A program made the translations under genes and the position numbers. A stretch of 64,000 bases of DNA from Sphingobacterium sp. R2 (GTDB taxonomy: Bacteria > Bacteroidota > Bacteroidia > Sphingobacteriales > Sphingobacteriaceae): NCBI RefSeq assembly GCF_040760075.1, contig NZ_CP142884.1, positions 3,224,001-3,288,000 of the forward strand, in the 5' to 3' direction. This document shows positions 36,936 to 46,772 of the stretch, in pieces. The notes beneath the pieces were generated by a model, which saw nothing but the letters and a program-made list of their open reading frames with translations, ran no database searches and was not told the origin of the DNA. The stretch's first letter is position 1. Every line of letters starts with the position of its first letter.

Positions 36936-38615
36936 ATGAAAGTCAATTTCAAACTATTTATCCTCTTGTTGTTCCTGATTGTGCCGCTTGGTATGTTTGC
37001 ACAGTCTGACACAACAAATTCGATGGAAGGAATCGAATTTACGGACGGCAGCATAAGTCCCGACTCATTATCTTTTGAAGAATCCCCGGATACTGCTTCA
37101 GTCCAGGCAGATGCAAATAAGCCGACCACAATGGAGGATGCAGCAGCGGCCAAGCCCGCTGCCGAAGGCAAAAAGTCGTTGTGGAGTATTTTCATAGCGG
37201 GACTAGTAGGCGGTTTTGCGGCGTTATTGATGCCGTGTATTTTTCCTATGCTGCCTTTGACAGTGAGTTATTTTACCAAACAGTCGGGAAGTCGTGCAAA
37301 TGGGATCAGTAAAGCCCTATTATACGGTTTGTTTATTATAGTGATCTATGTGGCTTTGGGGATGCTCATCACGATCTCATTTGGCTCAGATGCCCTCAAT
37401 GCGCTTTCGACCGACGGTATCTTCAATTTCATCTTCTTTGTACTATTGGTAGGGTTTGCGGCTTCTTTTTTTGGCGCATTTGAAATTACATTACCAAGTT
37501 CGTTTGTCAATAAAATGGATGCAAAATCAGACAAAGGTGGTTTAGTGGGCTTATTCTTTATGGCTTTCAGCTTGTCTCTGGTCTCATTTTCCTGTACAGG
37601 ACCGATTATAGGCACCCTGCTGGTGGAGGCCGCCTCGAAGGGCGAAAGGCTAGGACCAGCGATTGGTATGCTGGGATTCTCTATTGCCTTGGCGATTCCG
37701 TTTGGTTTGTTCGCCATGTTTCCTTCTATGCTTAAATCCTTACCGAAATCGGGTGGTTGGTTGAACAGTGTAAAAGTGGTGCTGGGGTTTTTGGAACTCG
37801 CTTTAGCGTTAAAATTTTTATCCAATGTCGATTTAGCTTACCACTGGAATTGGTTGGATAGAGAGGTGTTTCTGTCGCTCTGGATTGCTATCTTTGCGCT
37901 GATGGGCTTATATTTAATTGGTAAGATCAAATTCTCCCACGACAGTGATCTGAAATTCCTATCAGTTCCGCGGACTATTTTGGCTATTGTTGTATTTTCT
38001 TTTGTGGTGTATATGGTGCCAGGTTTGTGGGGTGCGCCTTTAAAATCGATTTCTGCTTTTTTACCACCATCGGCGACACAAGACTTTGATTTGTCTTCTG
38101 GTGTAAGCACGACGGCTGCGCATTCGGACGGGAAAATTAAAAAATACGCTGAAATCTTTCATGAGCGGGGGACCCCGAAGGGCTTTGATCCGTATTATGA
38201 TTATGAACAGGCATTAGCGACGGCTAAAGAATTAAATAAGCCGGTATTAATTGATTTTACGGGTTGGAACTGTGTCAATTGTCGTAAAATGGAAGCGAAT
38301 GTTTGGACGGACAAAGCGGTGGCCAAATTGTTGAAGGAAGAGTTTGTTATGGCCGAACTTTTCGTTGACGATAAAACAGCATTGGCTACAAACGAACAAT
38401 TTGTTTCGAAATACAGTGGTAAAAAAATTAATACCATTGGTAAGAAGAACAGCGATTTTCAAGCAGCTACATTCGATAGCAATTCGCAACCGCTGTATGT
38501 AATTGTCGATCCAACGGGCAAAAAGCTGGTGCCTCAAAGTGGAGCCAACTATGATGTAGAGGAGTATAAAGCTTTCCTTCAAGGTGGCTTAGATGCCTTT
38601 AAACAAAAAAACTAA
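36936..38615 (+). CDS. dsbD: DsbD-like thiol:disulfide interchange protein
   Basis: DsbD carries electrons from cytoplasmic thioredoxin across the inner membrane to periplasmic proteins. The 559-residue protein has a signal peptide (to about residue 24), a low-complexity linker to about residue 75, an eight-helix membrane domain with the redox Cys pair C101 (LMPCIFPMLPLTV) and C220 (SFSCTGPIIG), and a C-terminal thioredoxin-like domain with FTGWNCVNCRKME (C446, C449). The N-terminal alpha domain that passes electrons on in E. coli DsbD is missing; only the linker is in its place, so another protein must accept the electrons. A terminator follows. Confidence 0.9.
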   Translation: MKVNFKLFILLLFLIVPLGMFAQSDTTNSMEGIEFTDGSISPDSLSFEESPDTASVQADANKPTTMEDAAAAKPAAEGKKSLWSIFIAGLVGGFAALLMPCIFPMLPLTVSYFTKQSGSRANGISKALLYGLFIIVIYVALGMLITISFGSDALNALSTDGIFNFIFFVLLVGFAASFFGAFEITLPSSFVNKMDAKSDKGGLVGLFFMAFSLSLVSFSCTGPIIGTLLVEAASKGERLGPAIGMLGFSIALAIPFGLFAMFPSMLKSLPKSGGWLNSVKVVLGFLELALALKFLSNVDLAYHWNWLDREVFLSLWIAIFALMGLYLIGKIKFSHDSDLKFLSVPRTILAIVVFSFVVYMVPGLWGAPLKSISAFLPPSATQDFDLSSGVSTTAAHSDGKIKKYAEIFHERGTPKGFDPYYDYEQALATAKELNKPVLIDFTGWNCVNCRKMEANVWTDKAVAKLLKEEFVMAELFVDDKTALATNEQFVSKYSGKKINTIGKKNSDFQAATFDSNSQPLYVIVDPTGKKLVPQSGANYDVEEYKAFLQGGLDAFKQKN

Positions 38616-38636
38616 CCCTCGTCATATTCTAATTTT

Positions 38637-38672
38637 ATCCTCCTTGTTGTCACAGACAAGGGGGATTTTTTA
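38637..38672 (+). terminator. Terminator after the dsbD-like gene
   Basis: An 11-bp stem with one or two G-U pairs (38637-38647 and 38656-38666) around an 8-base loop, followed by a run of six T. Confidence 0.8.
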
Positions 38673-38840
38673 TTGTTAGTGTTGATTAAAAAGTGGCTGG
38701 TTAGGGGCTATTTCGGAATGTGAACAGTAGAATAGGTATGCGGTATTGGAATACGTTACCGAGCGGGTACCAATCTTCACCCCGTCGTTTATAGAGAAAT
38801 GGGGCGGTTCTGCTAGGTTTAGGTGATGTAATCTTTGGTC

Positions 38841-38883
38841 AAAAAAAGAAGCCTTGTCCATGCAAATGGATAAGGCTTCTTTG
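38841..38883 (-). terminator. Terminator after the DUF5686 gene
   Basis: Read on the minus strand, a 15-16 bp stem (38867-38882 with 38845-38860, one G-U pair) around a 6-base loop is followed by a T run at 38841-38847. It lies 24 bases beyond the stop codon. Confidence 0.85.
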
Positions 38884-38906
38884 TGTACGATAGATTATGT
38901 AAACTA

Positions 38907-41504
38907 TTAGAAGTCAAATCTGACACGAGCACGGATTCCCCAAGCAGGTGCATCGACGTGATCAAGATAATTAAGCCGTTTTACGTAGTCTACGCGCAAT
39001 ATTTTGAAAATGTTGGAAAGACCGATACTGGCTTCCATATAAGGTTGTGATCCGAAGGTGTAAGAGCTTTGTACACCATCCGAATTGTGCTGCCAGGTAA
39101 ATACTTTTGAACCATAATTAGGGTCGTCAGGATTGTTTTCTTTGCGCAATCCGCCATATACCCCCTTGAAACTGAATACCTCGCGTAATTTAAGTCTTTT
39201 GATCAACGGAATCTTATTCAAAAGAAAACCATTCATGTAGTACTGTACATTTAATGATGCGTTATGGTCACTGACAAACTCAAGGAAGTTCATCAGGTTA
39301 TACGAATTCAATTGATAGGCATAAGTCTGGTTGGCGCGGTGAATTGTTAAGAAAGGGAATGGAATTTCTTTTCCTGCGATATAATTCCCCTCAGCTGTGA
39401 CGTCTGCAAATCCAAACTGACTAAAATAGAAGCGCTTGAATGCGCTTACATTGAAGTTGTGGTAATTATACTCACCTTTAGCCAGGCCTTTAATTCCCGC
39501 GGTATAGTTGAATGTAAAGATCGGGTATTGATTGAAAATAGGTGTTCTATAAATCTTTCCTTGATAAAACTCTTCGTGAGGGGCATATCTGAAATTAACG
39601 GACAATTCTGTTGAATTCAATTCGTTAAATAATCTGCTCTCGTTATTGGCATCAATCATTTGGTAGGTTAAGCTTCCGGCTGGCGTTTGTCTGTTAATAT
39701 TGAAAGCCGCTCCAACTGCCACGTGATTTAAAAATTCTTTTTTGTACTCTAAACCATAATTTGTCTCATAGATATATCGATCATTATCCCCGCGTTTGAA
39801 AGAGAGCAAAAAGTTGTCTTCTTGAATAAACTCGAGCTTTTGCCCAGGGATTTTGGTGTCTTTTTTATAAGATGCCCTGATGTAGTGCATAGGAAAAGAG
39901 TAGACAGATTTGTTATTGAACGCATAGGTTCCACTGAAAAAATATTTCCATTTCTGGTCTTTAAACCCATAAGCAGCATAAGTTTCCGCATAGAAACGCT
40001 TGCTTAGCGATTCTGTGGTACGGCCACCGATACGCAAACGGAAACCTTCTACGGGATTGAAACTATAGAACGTATTCACAGGGCCGATTTCAACCGGGCC
40101 CGCCTGTTTGTAACCGGAAAGTACCAGCGCGGCGATGTCCATGAATGTACGGAATGAAGGAATCTTTTGTAAGGTATCAATGTTATGATAGATATTCAAT
40201 TCGTTTTGCGCCAGGGCAAGTGGGCGCTGTGTTTCAAATAAAGTCTTTGTTGCTTTCTTGTTTTCAACATTATAGGCGATTACCGTTGACGGACCATCAT
40301 AGATACTGTCAGGTTGTTGTATGCCTACTTTATAATTGTTGTAATCCACTGTCCGGCTGCCGCGGATTCCCATACCCTTCTCCGTTAACGAAAAATCGAT
40401 ACCCAGTGTACTCGTTTTTAAGTAGAAGCGGCTTTTGCTATCTTTCTCAAATTTAAGTTGTATCTGAAGATCACGCACGAAATTTAAGTTGATATCATCA
40501 GCAACCGTCATGTTGGCGCCCTGAACAGCATAATTGCCATCCAATGTCACATAGAGTTGGCCTTTGAACAACATATCTGCTTTGTTGCGTGGAAAAAAGC
40601 TTAATTCGACTACCCAGGGTTGTACAGTCTTTATGGTATCCGTAATGAAAAACTTATAAAAAGTGGGGGCTGAATTGGCAATTGGACTCAAAAACTGATT
40701 AGTAACTAAGGAGATGTTGTTATCATAAATATCGACTTGTTCATAAAGTTTATTGAAGTAAGCTGACAAACCATCGTTATCAATAAATTTAGGATCAAAT
40801 TGTGCGCGCTGATCCCCTAGAATATACTGTTTAGTTTTGCTTGGATCTTTACGATAATAGACCTTTGAGATCTTTTCCTCGATGAAAGCTGGCAAGACAT
40901 ATTTGTTGGCCGTTTTAGCCGAATCGTCTGTTTCAAAGAGAAATTGATAGTTTTTGAAGATCTTTTTATTGACAAATTTTTCCGAAAGATTACTTAATCC
41001 TAAGGACATTTTTTCATACTGGTCATATTGCGCATATTGCTGCCCTGCAAGTCTATTTTTTTCCTTATTCTCAATGACTTTTCGGATCAGTGCAACGGCA
41101 GGATTATCTTTGTTGCTATATTTTTTCTTTTTGGCCTTGACAACAACTTCTTCCAGCATATTGTCCTGCTGATCCATTAAAATCTCTTTTGTTTGCGTTG
41201 CATCATTCGTTACAAAAGCGTCTTTGCTATCGTACCCAATATAGCTTGCTCTAATTTTTACATAAGATATTGGAAAGACAAGTTTAAATTCACCATTGGC
41301 GTTGGTCGATGTCGTGGTTCCGGCAGAAGCTGGAGCACCTACTACAGCGACGGTCGCGTAAGGTATAGGACTCTTGGTCTTTGCATCTTTAACGATACCG
41401 GTAACAGTTTTATTTTGGGCAAGGGCCAAAGATACCGTTAGCACGAGTGTTATCGAAAAAAAGAGTTTAGTTATGAAGGTCTTTGCGTCTATGTTAGCTC
41501 TCAT
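38907..41504 (-). CDS. DUF5686 outer-membrane protein with carboxypeptidase-regulatory-like domain
   Basis: This 865-residue protein has a signal peptide (hydrophobic core FFSITLVLTVSLALA, cut before QNKTV) and a CarboxypepD_reg-like beta-sandwich at about residues 30-110 (VTGIVKDAKTKSPIPYATVA). The remainder matches the DUF5686 family of Bacteroidota, a predicted outer-membrane barrel, with many aromatic and alternating beta strands and a terminal aromatic residue (RVRFDF at the end). It may act like a small transporter or surface protein. I chose the ATG at 41504; nine more codons are open upstream. Function is unknown; only family and location are supported. Confidence 0.85.
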   Translation of the reverse strand: MRANIDAKTFITKLFFSITLVLTVSLALAQNKTVTGIVKDAKTKSPIPYATVAVVGAPASAGTTTSTNANGEFKLVFPISYVKIRASYIGYDSKDAFVTNDATQTKEILMDQQDNMLEEVVVKAKKKKYSNKDNPAVALIRKVIENKEKNRLAGQQYAQYDQYEKMSLGLSNLSEKFVNKKIFKNYQFLFETDDSAKTANKYVLPAFIEEKISKVYYRKDPSKTKQYILGDQRAQFDPKFIDNDGLSAYFNKLYEQVDIYDNNISLVTNQFLSPIANSAPTFYKFFITDTIKTVQPWVVELSFFPRNKADMLFKGQLYVTLDGNYAVQGANMTVADDINLNFVRDLQIQLKFEKDSKSRFYLKTSTLGIDFSLTEKGMGIRGSRTVDYNNYKVGIQQPDSIYDGPSTVIAYNVENKKATKTLFETQRPLALAQNELNIYHNIDTLQKIPSFRTFMDIAALVLSGYKQAGPVEIGPVNTFYSFNPVEGFRLRIGGRTTESLSKRFYAETYAAYGFKDQKWKYFFSGTYAFNNKSVYSFPMHYIRASYKKDTKIPGQKLEFIQEDNFLLSFKRGDNDRYIYETNYGLEYKKEFLNHVAVGAAFNINRQTPAGSLTYQMIDANNESRLFNELNSTELSVNFRYAPHEEFYQGKIYRTPIFNQYPIFTFNYTAGIKGLAKGEYNYHNFNVSAFKRFYFSQFGFADVTAEGNYIAGKEIPFPFLTIHRANQTYAYQLNSYNLMNFLEFVSDHNASLNVQYYMNGFLLNKIPLIKRLKLREVFSFKGVYGGLRKENNPDDPNYGSKVFTWQHNSDGVQSSYTFGSQPYMEASIGLSNIFKILRVDYVKRLNYLDHVDAPAWGIRARVRFDF

Positions 41505-41805
41505 TATATTGCTATAATCTTGAAAATTCAAAATTGTTTTCTTGTTCCAACTTTATTTTTGACTTTATAGGTATTAAAATCAAAAAATCAGTGAACAAAG
41601 GAAATAAAAAATTAAGAATAATTAAAATTTTATTGTAATATAATAGCAGTAACTAGTTGCGTACTTTTTTGGTGTAAAATATTGTTTACTAGTCGTTTAT
41701 ATAAAATTATTGATTTAAGGCACTAATTTTAATACTGGATTTTGACTTGGCGATGATTTTCTGCCGTCTTATTTATTGACTTTTGTAACGATATAGTCAG
41801 TCCTG
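41505..41805. other. AT-rich intergenic region
   Basis: About 300 bases between the pseudouridine synthase gene and the DUF5686 gene, both on the minus strand. It contains a CAATTTTG element (minus strand, near 41530-41537) that could be the -7 box of the DUF5686 gene but has no matching TTG. I see no gene or terminator hairpin in it. Confidence 0.4.
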
Positions 41806-43485
41806 TTAAAAATCAGGGTCAATTTCGAAGGTCATTTCCTGCTTTGAACTGGGGTGAATAAAAGTAATAGAAGCGGCGTGCAAATGTAGTCTATTGGCTT
41901 TTCTGCCATACAGATCGTCTCCGACGATAGGCGTGTTTAATCCCTTTGGGTGCACAGCATGCATGCGAAGTTGGTGGGTTCGGCCTGTCAGCGGATAGAA
42001 TCTAACTCTTGTCTTATTATTTTCGACGGCCATTTTTTCCCATTTTGTCTGTGCCGGTTTGCCGTAGGTATAGCAGACCATTTGTCGGGGCCTATCTGCT
42101 AAGTCAACGCGCAGTGGTAGATCGATTAAGCCCGAATTCGCTTCAATAGTGCCATCGAGCAGAGCGATATATGTTTTCTTGATGGTGTGCTGTATAAATT
42201 GATCTTGAATGAATTTATGGGAAGCTTTGTTTTTGGCAACTATCAGCAAGCCGGATGTGGACATATCCAAGCGGTGGATAATAATCGGACCTGCTTCAGG
42301 ATAGCGTTGGAGAACGCGATTGTAGACTGAATCCTTAACATATATGCCAGGTACAGACAGAAATTCAGCTGGTTTATTGATAATGATGATATCTTCATCT
42401 TCGTAAATTTGAGGAAGTTCTATCGCCAAGGTAGTTTCCTGCTGCATGGGATTAGGGTCTACGACCATGCCTTCGAGCATATATCCTAAAATTGGTTCAC
42501 ATTTTTTGCGGCAGGCAGGGTAGTAGTTTTTGTGTCTGCGTATTTCGGAGGCAGGGGAACAGCCCCACCAAAATTCGGCTAATGCGACCGGTGTCATCTT
42601 GTTTTCATAGGCATATTGCAAAAGCTTAGGTGCGGCACATTCCCCTGACCCAGCTGGGGGCGTTGTGTTGTCAAATTCTTGGAACACATCCACGACATTT
42701 TTGCGTTGCCCTTTTGCATTAAGAAAATTGTATTGTTCAAAAAGTTGTTTTTGGAGGTTGCCCGAGCGTATTTTTCGCTCTTCTTTAAGGGAGACAATTG
42801 TCGATAGCAGTTCTTGCAGGTGATCGCTCTCTTGTTTCATGGCGATATGCATTTCATACTGAAAGCGCTGAAGCTGTTGTTTGTCTTTTAAACTCTGGCG
42901 CTGCATATCTTCCATGAGTAATGCATAATCTGCATCCGATAAACTAGGTTTTAATAGGGTGCGTGTTTCTTTTCGGTTCTTCTTTTGCACTCTTAATTTC
43001 GATTTAAGCGCATTAAGTGACTTCCCCCATTCACTTTTTAACAGGTCAAGTTTACGCTTGGCATCTTCCAGCTCGGCACTTGTTTCGAGGTTTTCAATTT
43101 TTCGGTTCAGTGCATTGAGATGTACTTCTTCGTTTAGAAAAAAGCTGTTATCTTCTAGCATATCGAAAATTGGTGGTACAAAATGCTGGTTTTTATTGCT
43201 TCCAGCCAACTTACCGGAAACAGCGGCGAGATATCCAAGTTGTTCATCTTGGGCTTTAACAACCAAAACGCCAAACATTTTTCCAATGGGTAGTCCTTCT
43301 CCAGTGCTATCCAATCCAAAATTGTGCGTCCATTCGTTCTGCTTTTCAATGTAATGTTGAAGTTCCTGTGCCGCCATCTCGGCAAGAGGGTGTGGCTCAT
43401 AACAAAACGGAAAGGTAAATCGTGCCGGAAGTTCTATTGTTGAAATATCCTGTTTGAATGTGTGAAAATAAGTATTTTTTTCCAT
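41806..43485 (-). CDS. RluA-family pseudouridine synthase with long N-terminal region
   Basis: This 559-residue protein isomerises uridine to pseudouridine in rRNA or tRNA. The catalytic domain is in the C-terminal 200 residues: INKPAEFLSVPG, then IIIHRLDMSTSGLLIVAKNK with the catalytic Asp at D407, followed by HTIKKTYIALLDG and TGRTHQLRMHAVHP. The N-terminal 350 residues hold a segment predicted as coiled coil (about 110-240) and a cysteine-bearing stretch (FWWGCSPASEIR, YYPACRKKCEPIL). This extra region occurs in a subset of Bacteroidota and Proteobacteria enzymes; its role is not known to me. The gene is divergent from dps. Confidence 0.88.
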   Translation of the reverse strand: MEKNTYFHTFKQDISTIELPARFTFPFCYEPHPLAEMAAQELQHYIEKQNEWTHNFGLDSTGEGLPIGKMFGVLVVKAQDEQLGYLAAVSGKLAGSNKNQHFVPPIFDMLEDNSFFLNEEVHLNALNRKIENLETSAELEDAKRKLDLLKSEWGKSLNALKSKLRVQKKNRKETRTLLKPSLSDADYALLMEDMQRQSLKDKQQLQRFQYEMHIAMKQESDHLQELLSTIVSLKEERKIRSGNLQKQLFEQYNFLNAKGQRKNVVDVFQEFDNTTPPAGSGECAAPKLLQYAYENKMTPVALAEFWWGCSPASEIRRHKNYYPACRKKCEPILGYMLEGMVVDPNPMQQETTLAIELPQIYEDEDIIIINKPAEFLSVPGIYVKDSVYNRVLQRYPEAGPIIIHRLDMSTSGLLIVAKNKASHKFIQDQFIQHTIKKTYIALLDGTIEANSGLIDLPLRVDLADRPRQMVCYTYGKPAQTKWEKMAVENNKTRVRFYPLTGRTHQLRMHAVHPKGLNTPIVGDDLYGRKANRLHLHAASITFIHPSSKQEMTFEIDPDF

Positions 43486-43521
43486 TTGGTCTGGGGCTTT
43501 TCCTCAAAATAAATATTTCGG

Positions 43522-43529
43522 CAAAAATA
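43522..43529 (-). promoter_or_regulatory. Candidate -7 box of the RluA-type gene
   Basis: On the minus strand this reads TATTTTTG, an exact TAnnTTTG box 36 bases before the ATG at 43485. The upstream half is GTTTA, not TTG, so only the -7 box is called. Confidence 0.45.
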
Positions 43530-43616
43530 CAACATTATGTCTTAAATAAACGCTTGATCGTTTTTTTATGTCGATAGGAGGCACGATGATTTGTTCGAAT
43601 CTGGCTTCTGTATTTT

Positions 43617-43646
43617 TTGTTTTTATCGCATTTTTCGGTAAATTTA
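43617..43646 (+). promoter_or_regulatory. Candidate promoter of dps
   Basis: TTG at 43617-43619 and TAAATTTA at 43639-43646 (one mismatch) with a 19-base spacer. The ATG of dps is 42 bases downstream. An OxyR site was not identified by eye. Confidence 0.5.
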
Positions 43647-43688
43647 ATCAAGCAATTAAAACATATAGTTAACAAAAGAATATACAGA

Positions 43689-44162
43689 ATGAAAACTTCA
43701 ATTGGAATTAAAGATGCCGACTTGAAAAAAGTCGCCAAGTTGCTAAATGTACTTTTAGCAGATGAACATGTTGTCTATATGAAGACACGTAATGCGCATT
43801 GGAATGTGGAGGGCGCGGATTTTCATGCTGCTCACCTATTTTTGGAATCGCAATACGATGAGCTTGCGGAAGTAATCGATGAGGTTGCAGAGCGTGTGCG
43901 TACACTGGGGCATTATGCCGTTGGAACCTTTGACAAATATTTAAAGTTGACCCGTTTAACGGAGTCTACTTCCGAAAAGACAGATAGCCTTTCTTATTAC
44001 AAGGAATTGTTAGCTGATCATGAAGCGATTGCGATGTCGATTCGTGCCGATCTTGCGGCAGTTGAACAGACCGCAGACAATGGTACGGAGGATTTTTTGG
44101 TTGGTTTACTGGAAAAGCATGAAAAAATGGCTTGGATGCTGCGTGCACATGTTGTAAAATAG
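43689..44162 (+). CDS. dps: Dps-family DNA-protecting ferritin-like protein
   Basis: Dps assembles into a 12-subunit shell that oxidises Fe(II) with H2O2 and shields DNA under oxidative or starvation stress. The 157-residue protein has the ferroxidase signature NAHWNVEGADFHAAHLFLES, with the His and the downstream Asp/Glu residues (YDELAEVIDEVAERV) that form the inter-subunit iron site, and a second helix region DFLVGLLEKHEKMAWMLRAH. I chose the ATG at 43689; the open frame starts 24 codons earlier but lies in the promoter. oxyR is present in this window at 60.6 kb and is the likely regulator by family knowledge, not by a seen site. Confidence 0.94.
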   Translation: MKTSIGIKDADLKKVAKLLNVLLADEHVVYMKTRNAHWNVEGADFHAAHLFLESQYDELAEVIDEVAERVRTLGHYAVGTFDKYLKLTRLTESTSEKTDSLSYYKELLADHEAIAMSIRADLAAVEQTADNGTEDFLVGLLEKHEKMAWMLRAHVVK

Positions 44163-44191
44163 GTTGTAGTCACTTAACTACAATTCGTATA

Positions 44192-44228
44192 AAAAATCCT
44201 GCTTACAAGAAATTAGCGGGATTTTTCT
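44192..44228 (+). terminator. Terminator after dps
   Basis: A 12-bp stem with one T-G pair (44192-44203 and 44215-44226) encloses an 11-base loop; the 3' arm ends in a run of T. Confidence 0.8.
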
Positions 44229-44310
44229 TGTGTTTTGTTGTCGACATAGGATTAATTTTCTATCTTAAAGAGGAATTAAGCCTTCAGAAACTTTTTAACA
44301 TATTACAACT

Positions 44311-46770
44311 ATGCTTGAAGACGACAACCTAAATCAAACCACACTAAATGAGGAGGAAAATGATGGTACTTTGGAGAGTATGCATCATGTAAATAATCCA
44401 GTATTGGATCTACCTAAAATTGAGAAAAAATACCTAGAGGCTATAGTTGACCATAGTCAGAATGATAAATCTTATTATTTCTCCGACAGCAAAGCGAAGG
44501 TAGAAATTAAGATTGTAACCGACGAGATCGTGCGGGTAAGGCTCGCACCCGAGGGAACATTTTTGGAAGATTTTTCTTATGCATTAGCCAAGAAAGACCA
44601 CCGTGTAAGCGTACATCAATGTAAGGAAGAGATAGACCATTATCTAGTACACACGAATACCATTTCCTGTAAGATCAATAAAAATGACTTTTTAATTTCT
44701 TTTTCAGATCGTTCCGAGAAACTGTTTAATGCCGATTTGGCACCAATGCATTGGGAGGAAAATCCAGATTTTGGCGGGTATTATGTGTATAGTACTAAAG
44801 TAGCCTTTGCAAATGAAGCTTTTTATGGTCTGGGTGATAAGGCCACCAAATTGAATCTGCGGGGCAAAAGACTTAAAAACTGGAATTCAGATACTTATGC
44901 TTTTGCTTACAATCAGGACCCACTTTATAAAACTATTCCGTTTTATATTGGTTTAAAAGATGGGGAAGCTTACGGAATATTTTTTGACAATACGTTTAAA
45001 ACATATTTTGATTTCGCTGCCGAAGACCCGGGGAAAACGAGCTTTTGGTCGGAAGGTGGAGAGCTTCAGTACTATTATATCCACGGTCCGCGTATTATCG
45101 ATGTTATCCGTCGTTATCATACATTGACTGGCACACATTATCTGCCACCATTATGGGCAATCGGTTATCATCAGTGTCGCTGGAGTTATTACCCGGAAGC
45201 CAATGTACGTAAGGTTGCTAAGGAATTTAGAAAGCGGCAGATTCCATGTGATGCCATTTATCTTGATATCGACTATATGGAAGGGTATCGCTGTTTTACA
45301 TGGAATAAGCAGTATTTTCCAAATCCAAAAAGTATGATTAGTGATTTGGCAAATGATGGCTTTAAAACCGTAGTGATGATCGATCCAGGAATTAAGGTGG
45401 ATGAGAACTATTGGGTTTTCAGAGAAGGAAAGGAGAACCGGTATTTCTGTCGCCGAGGAGATGATTATTTTATGGAAGGATTTGTTTGGCCGGGACGCTG
45501 TCAATTTCCTGATTTTACCAATCCGGAAGTTCGGCAATGGTGGGGTACTTTGTATCAGGGGCTCGTGGAAGATGGTGTCGCGGGCTTCTGGAACGATATG
45601 AATGAGCCGGCTGTTTTTGGTCGGGGGACATTCCCAGATGATGTACGCCATCAATACGACGGACATCGGGGGTCGCATCGTAAAGCACATAATATTTATG
45701 GTATGCAGATGGTGCGCGCAACGTATGATGGTTTAAAGAAGTTGTATAAAAATAAGCGCCCATTTACCATTACCCGGGCAGCTTATGCCGGAACGCAACG
45801 CTATTCCTCGGTTTGGACAGGTGATAACCTGGCTAGTTGGGAACACCTCAAATTAGGGACGCTACAGTTGCAGCGATTGTCAACTTCTGGAATGTCCTTT
45901 TGTGGGACGGATATTGGTGGATTCACAGGCGAACCAGACGGAGAATTGTTTACGCGATGGATGCAATTTGGTGTTTTCTCACCGTTTATGCGTGTACATT
46001 CCGCCGGCGATACGCGGAATCGCGAGCCGTGGAGTTTTGGGGAGGAATGGGAGCAGATTAACCGGAAGTTTATCGAGCTTCGTTACCAGCTGTTGCCGTA
46101 TATCTATACCTGTTTTTGGGAGCAAACCAAATATGGTTATCCGATACTGCGTCCAATTTCTATGGTTGAACAACATATACCAACGAACTGGGAGCGTGAA
46201 GAAGAATTCTGTTTTGGAGATAAGATATTGGTCTCCCCGGTCTTGCAACCGGGACAAAAGAGCAAAATTGTTTATCTGCAGGAAGGTTGCTGGTATTATT
46301 ATTTCAACAACGAAATTTATGCAGGGGGTAAAGAACATACAGTCGCTACGCCGATCGACGAAATGCCGATCTTCATTCGTGGGGGATCTGTGATTCCGGA
46401 ATATCCAGTGATGCAATATACTGGTGAAAAGAAAATTGAAGAACTACAGCTGAAAGTTTACTACGCTGAAGGTGTAACGCGTTCGTATGTGTATTCGGAC
46501 CACGGTGACACGTTTGCCTATGAGCAGGATATTTATCTCGAAAAATGCTTCACAGTATCTGGGCTCAACGATTCTTTATCGATCAAGCAAAGTAGAGATG
46601 GTTTGTTTACCGAGCGGTACGAAGAATATAAATTACAATTAATTGGCTTGCCATTCCGTATTAAGAAAGTTAAGATGGATGGAATAGAAACAAAAGTACA
46701 ACAAGATGAAAAGGGGCGATATTGGATTAATGTCGCACGTGAATTTGATAATATATTGATAGAAGGTTAA
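44311..46770 (+). CDS. Glycoside hydrolase family 31 alpha-glucosidase
   Basis: This 819-residue enzyme hydrolyses alpha-glucosidic bonds. No signal peptide is seen, so it should act in the cytoplasm. The N-terminal beta region (to about residue 220) precedes the (beta/alpha)8 barrel, which has GFWNDMNEPAVFG with the nucleophile Asp, WTGDNLASWEHL with the acid/base Asp, and GTDIGGFTGEPDGELFTRWM. MRVHSAGDTRNREPW follows, as in the family. It begins a run with glgB (2-base gap), glgA and glgC, so it probably degrades or trims glycogen-derived oligosaccharides. GH31 enzymes can also be alpha-xylosidases; the context favours glucosidase. Confidence 0.9.
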   Translation: MLEDDNLNQTTLNEEENDGTLESMHHVNNPVLDLPKIEKKYLEAIVDHSQNDKSYYFSDSKAKVEIKIVTDEIVRVRLAPEGTFLEDFSYALAKKDHRVSVHQCKEEIDHYLVHTNTISCKINKNDFLISFSDRSEKLFNADLAPMHWEENPDFGGYYVYSTKVAFANEAFYGLGDKATKLNLRGKRLKNWNSDTYAFAYNQDPLYKTIPFYIGLKDGEAYGIFFDNTFKTYFDFAAEDPGKTSFWSEGGELQYYYIHGPRIIDVIRRYHTLTGTHYLPPLWAIGYHQCRWSYYPEANVRKVAKEFRKRQIPCDAIYLDIDYMEGYRCFTWNKQYFPNPKSMISDLANDGFKTVVMIDPGIKVDENYWVFREGKENRYFCRRGDDYFMEGFVWPGRCQFPDFTNPEVRQWWGTLYQGLVEDGVAGFWNDMNEPAVFGRGTFPDDVRHQYDGHRGSHRKAHNIYGMQMVRATYDGLKKLYKNKRPFTITRAAYAGTQRYSSVWTGDNLASWEHLKLGTLQLQRLSTSGMSFCGTDIGGFTGEPDGELFTRWMQFGVFSPFMRVHSAGDTRNREPWSFGEEWEQINRKFIELRYQLLPYIYTCFWEQTKYGYPILRPISMVEQHIPTNWEREEEFCFGDKILVSPVLQPGQKSKIVYLQEGCWYYYFNNEIYAGGKEHTVATPIDEMPIFIRGGSVIPEYPVMQYTGEKKIEELQLKVYYAEGVTRSYVYSDHGDTFAYEQDIYLEKCFTVSGLNDSLSIKQSRDGLFTERYEEYKLQLIGLPFRIKKVKMDGIETKVQQDEKGRYWINVAREFDNILIEG

Positions 46771-46772
46771 AG

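Noticed and set aside
38676..38861. 61-codon minus-strand frame between dsbD and the DUF5686 gene
   Set aside because: It runs into the terminator hairpin of the DUF5686 gene and has no protein-like features.
43590..43612. tRNA-like T-arm string GTTCGAATC upstream of dps
   Set aside because: The flanking bases do not pair as a T stem and no acceptor, D or anticodon arm lies nearby, so it is not a tRNA.
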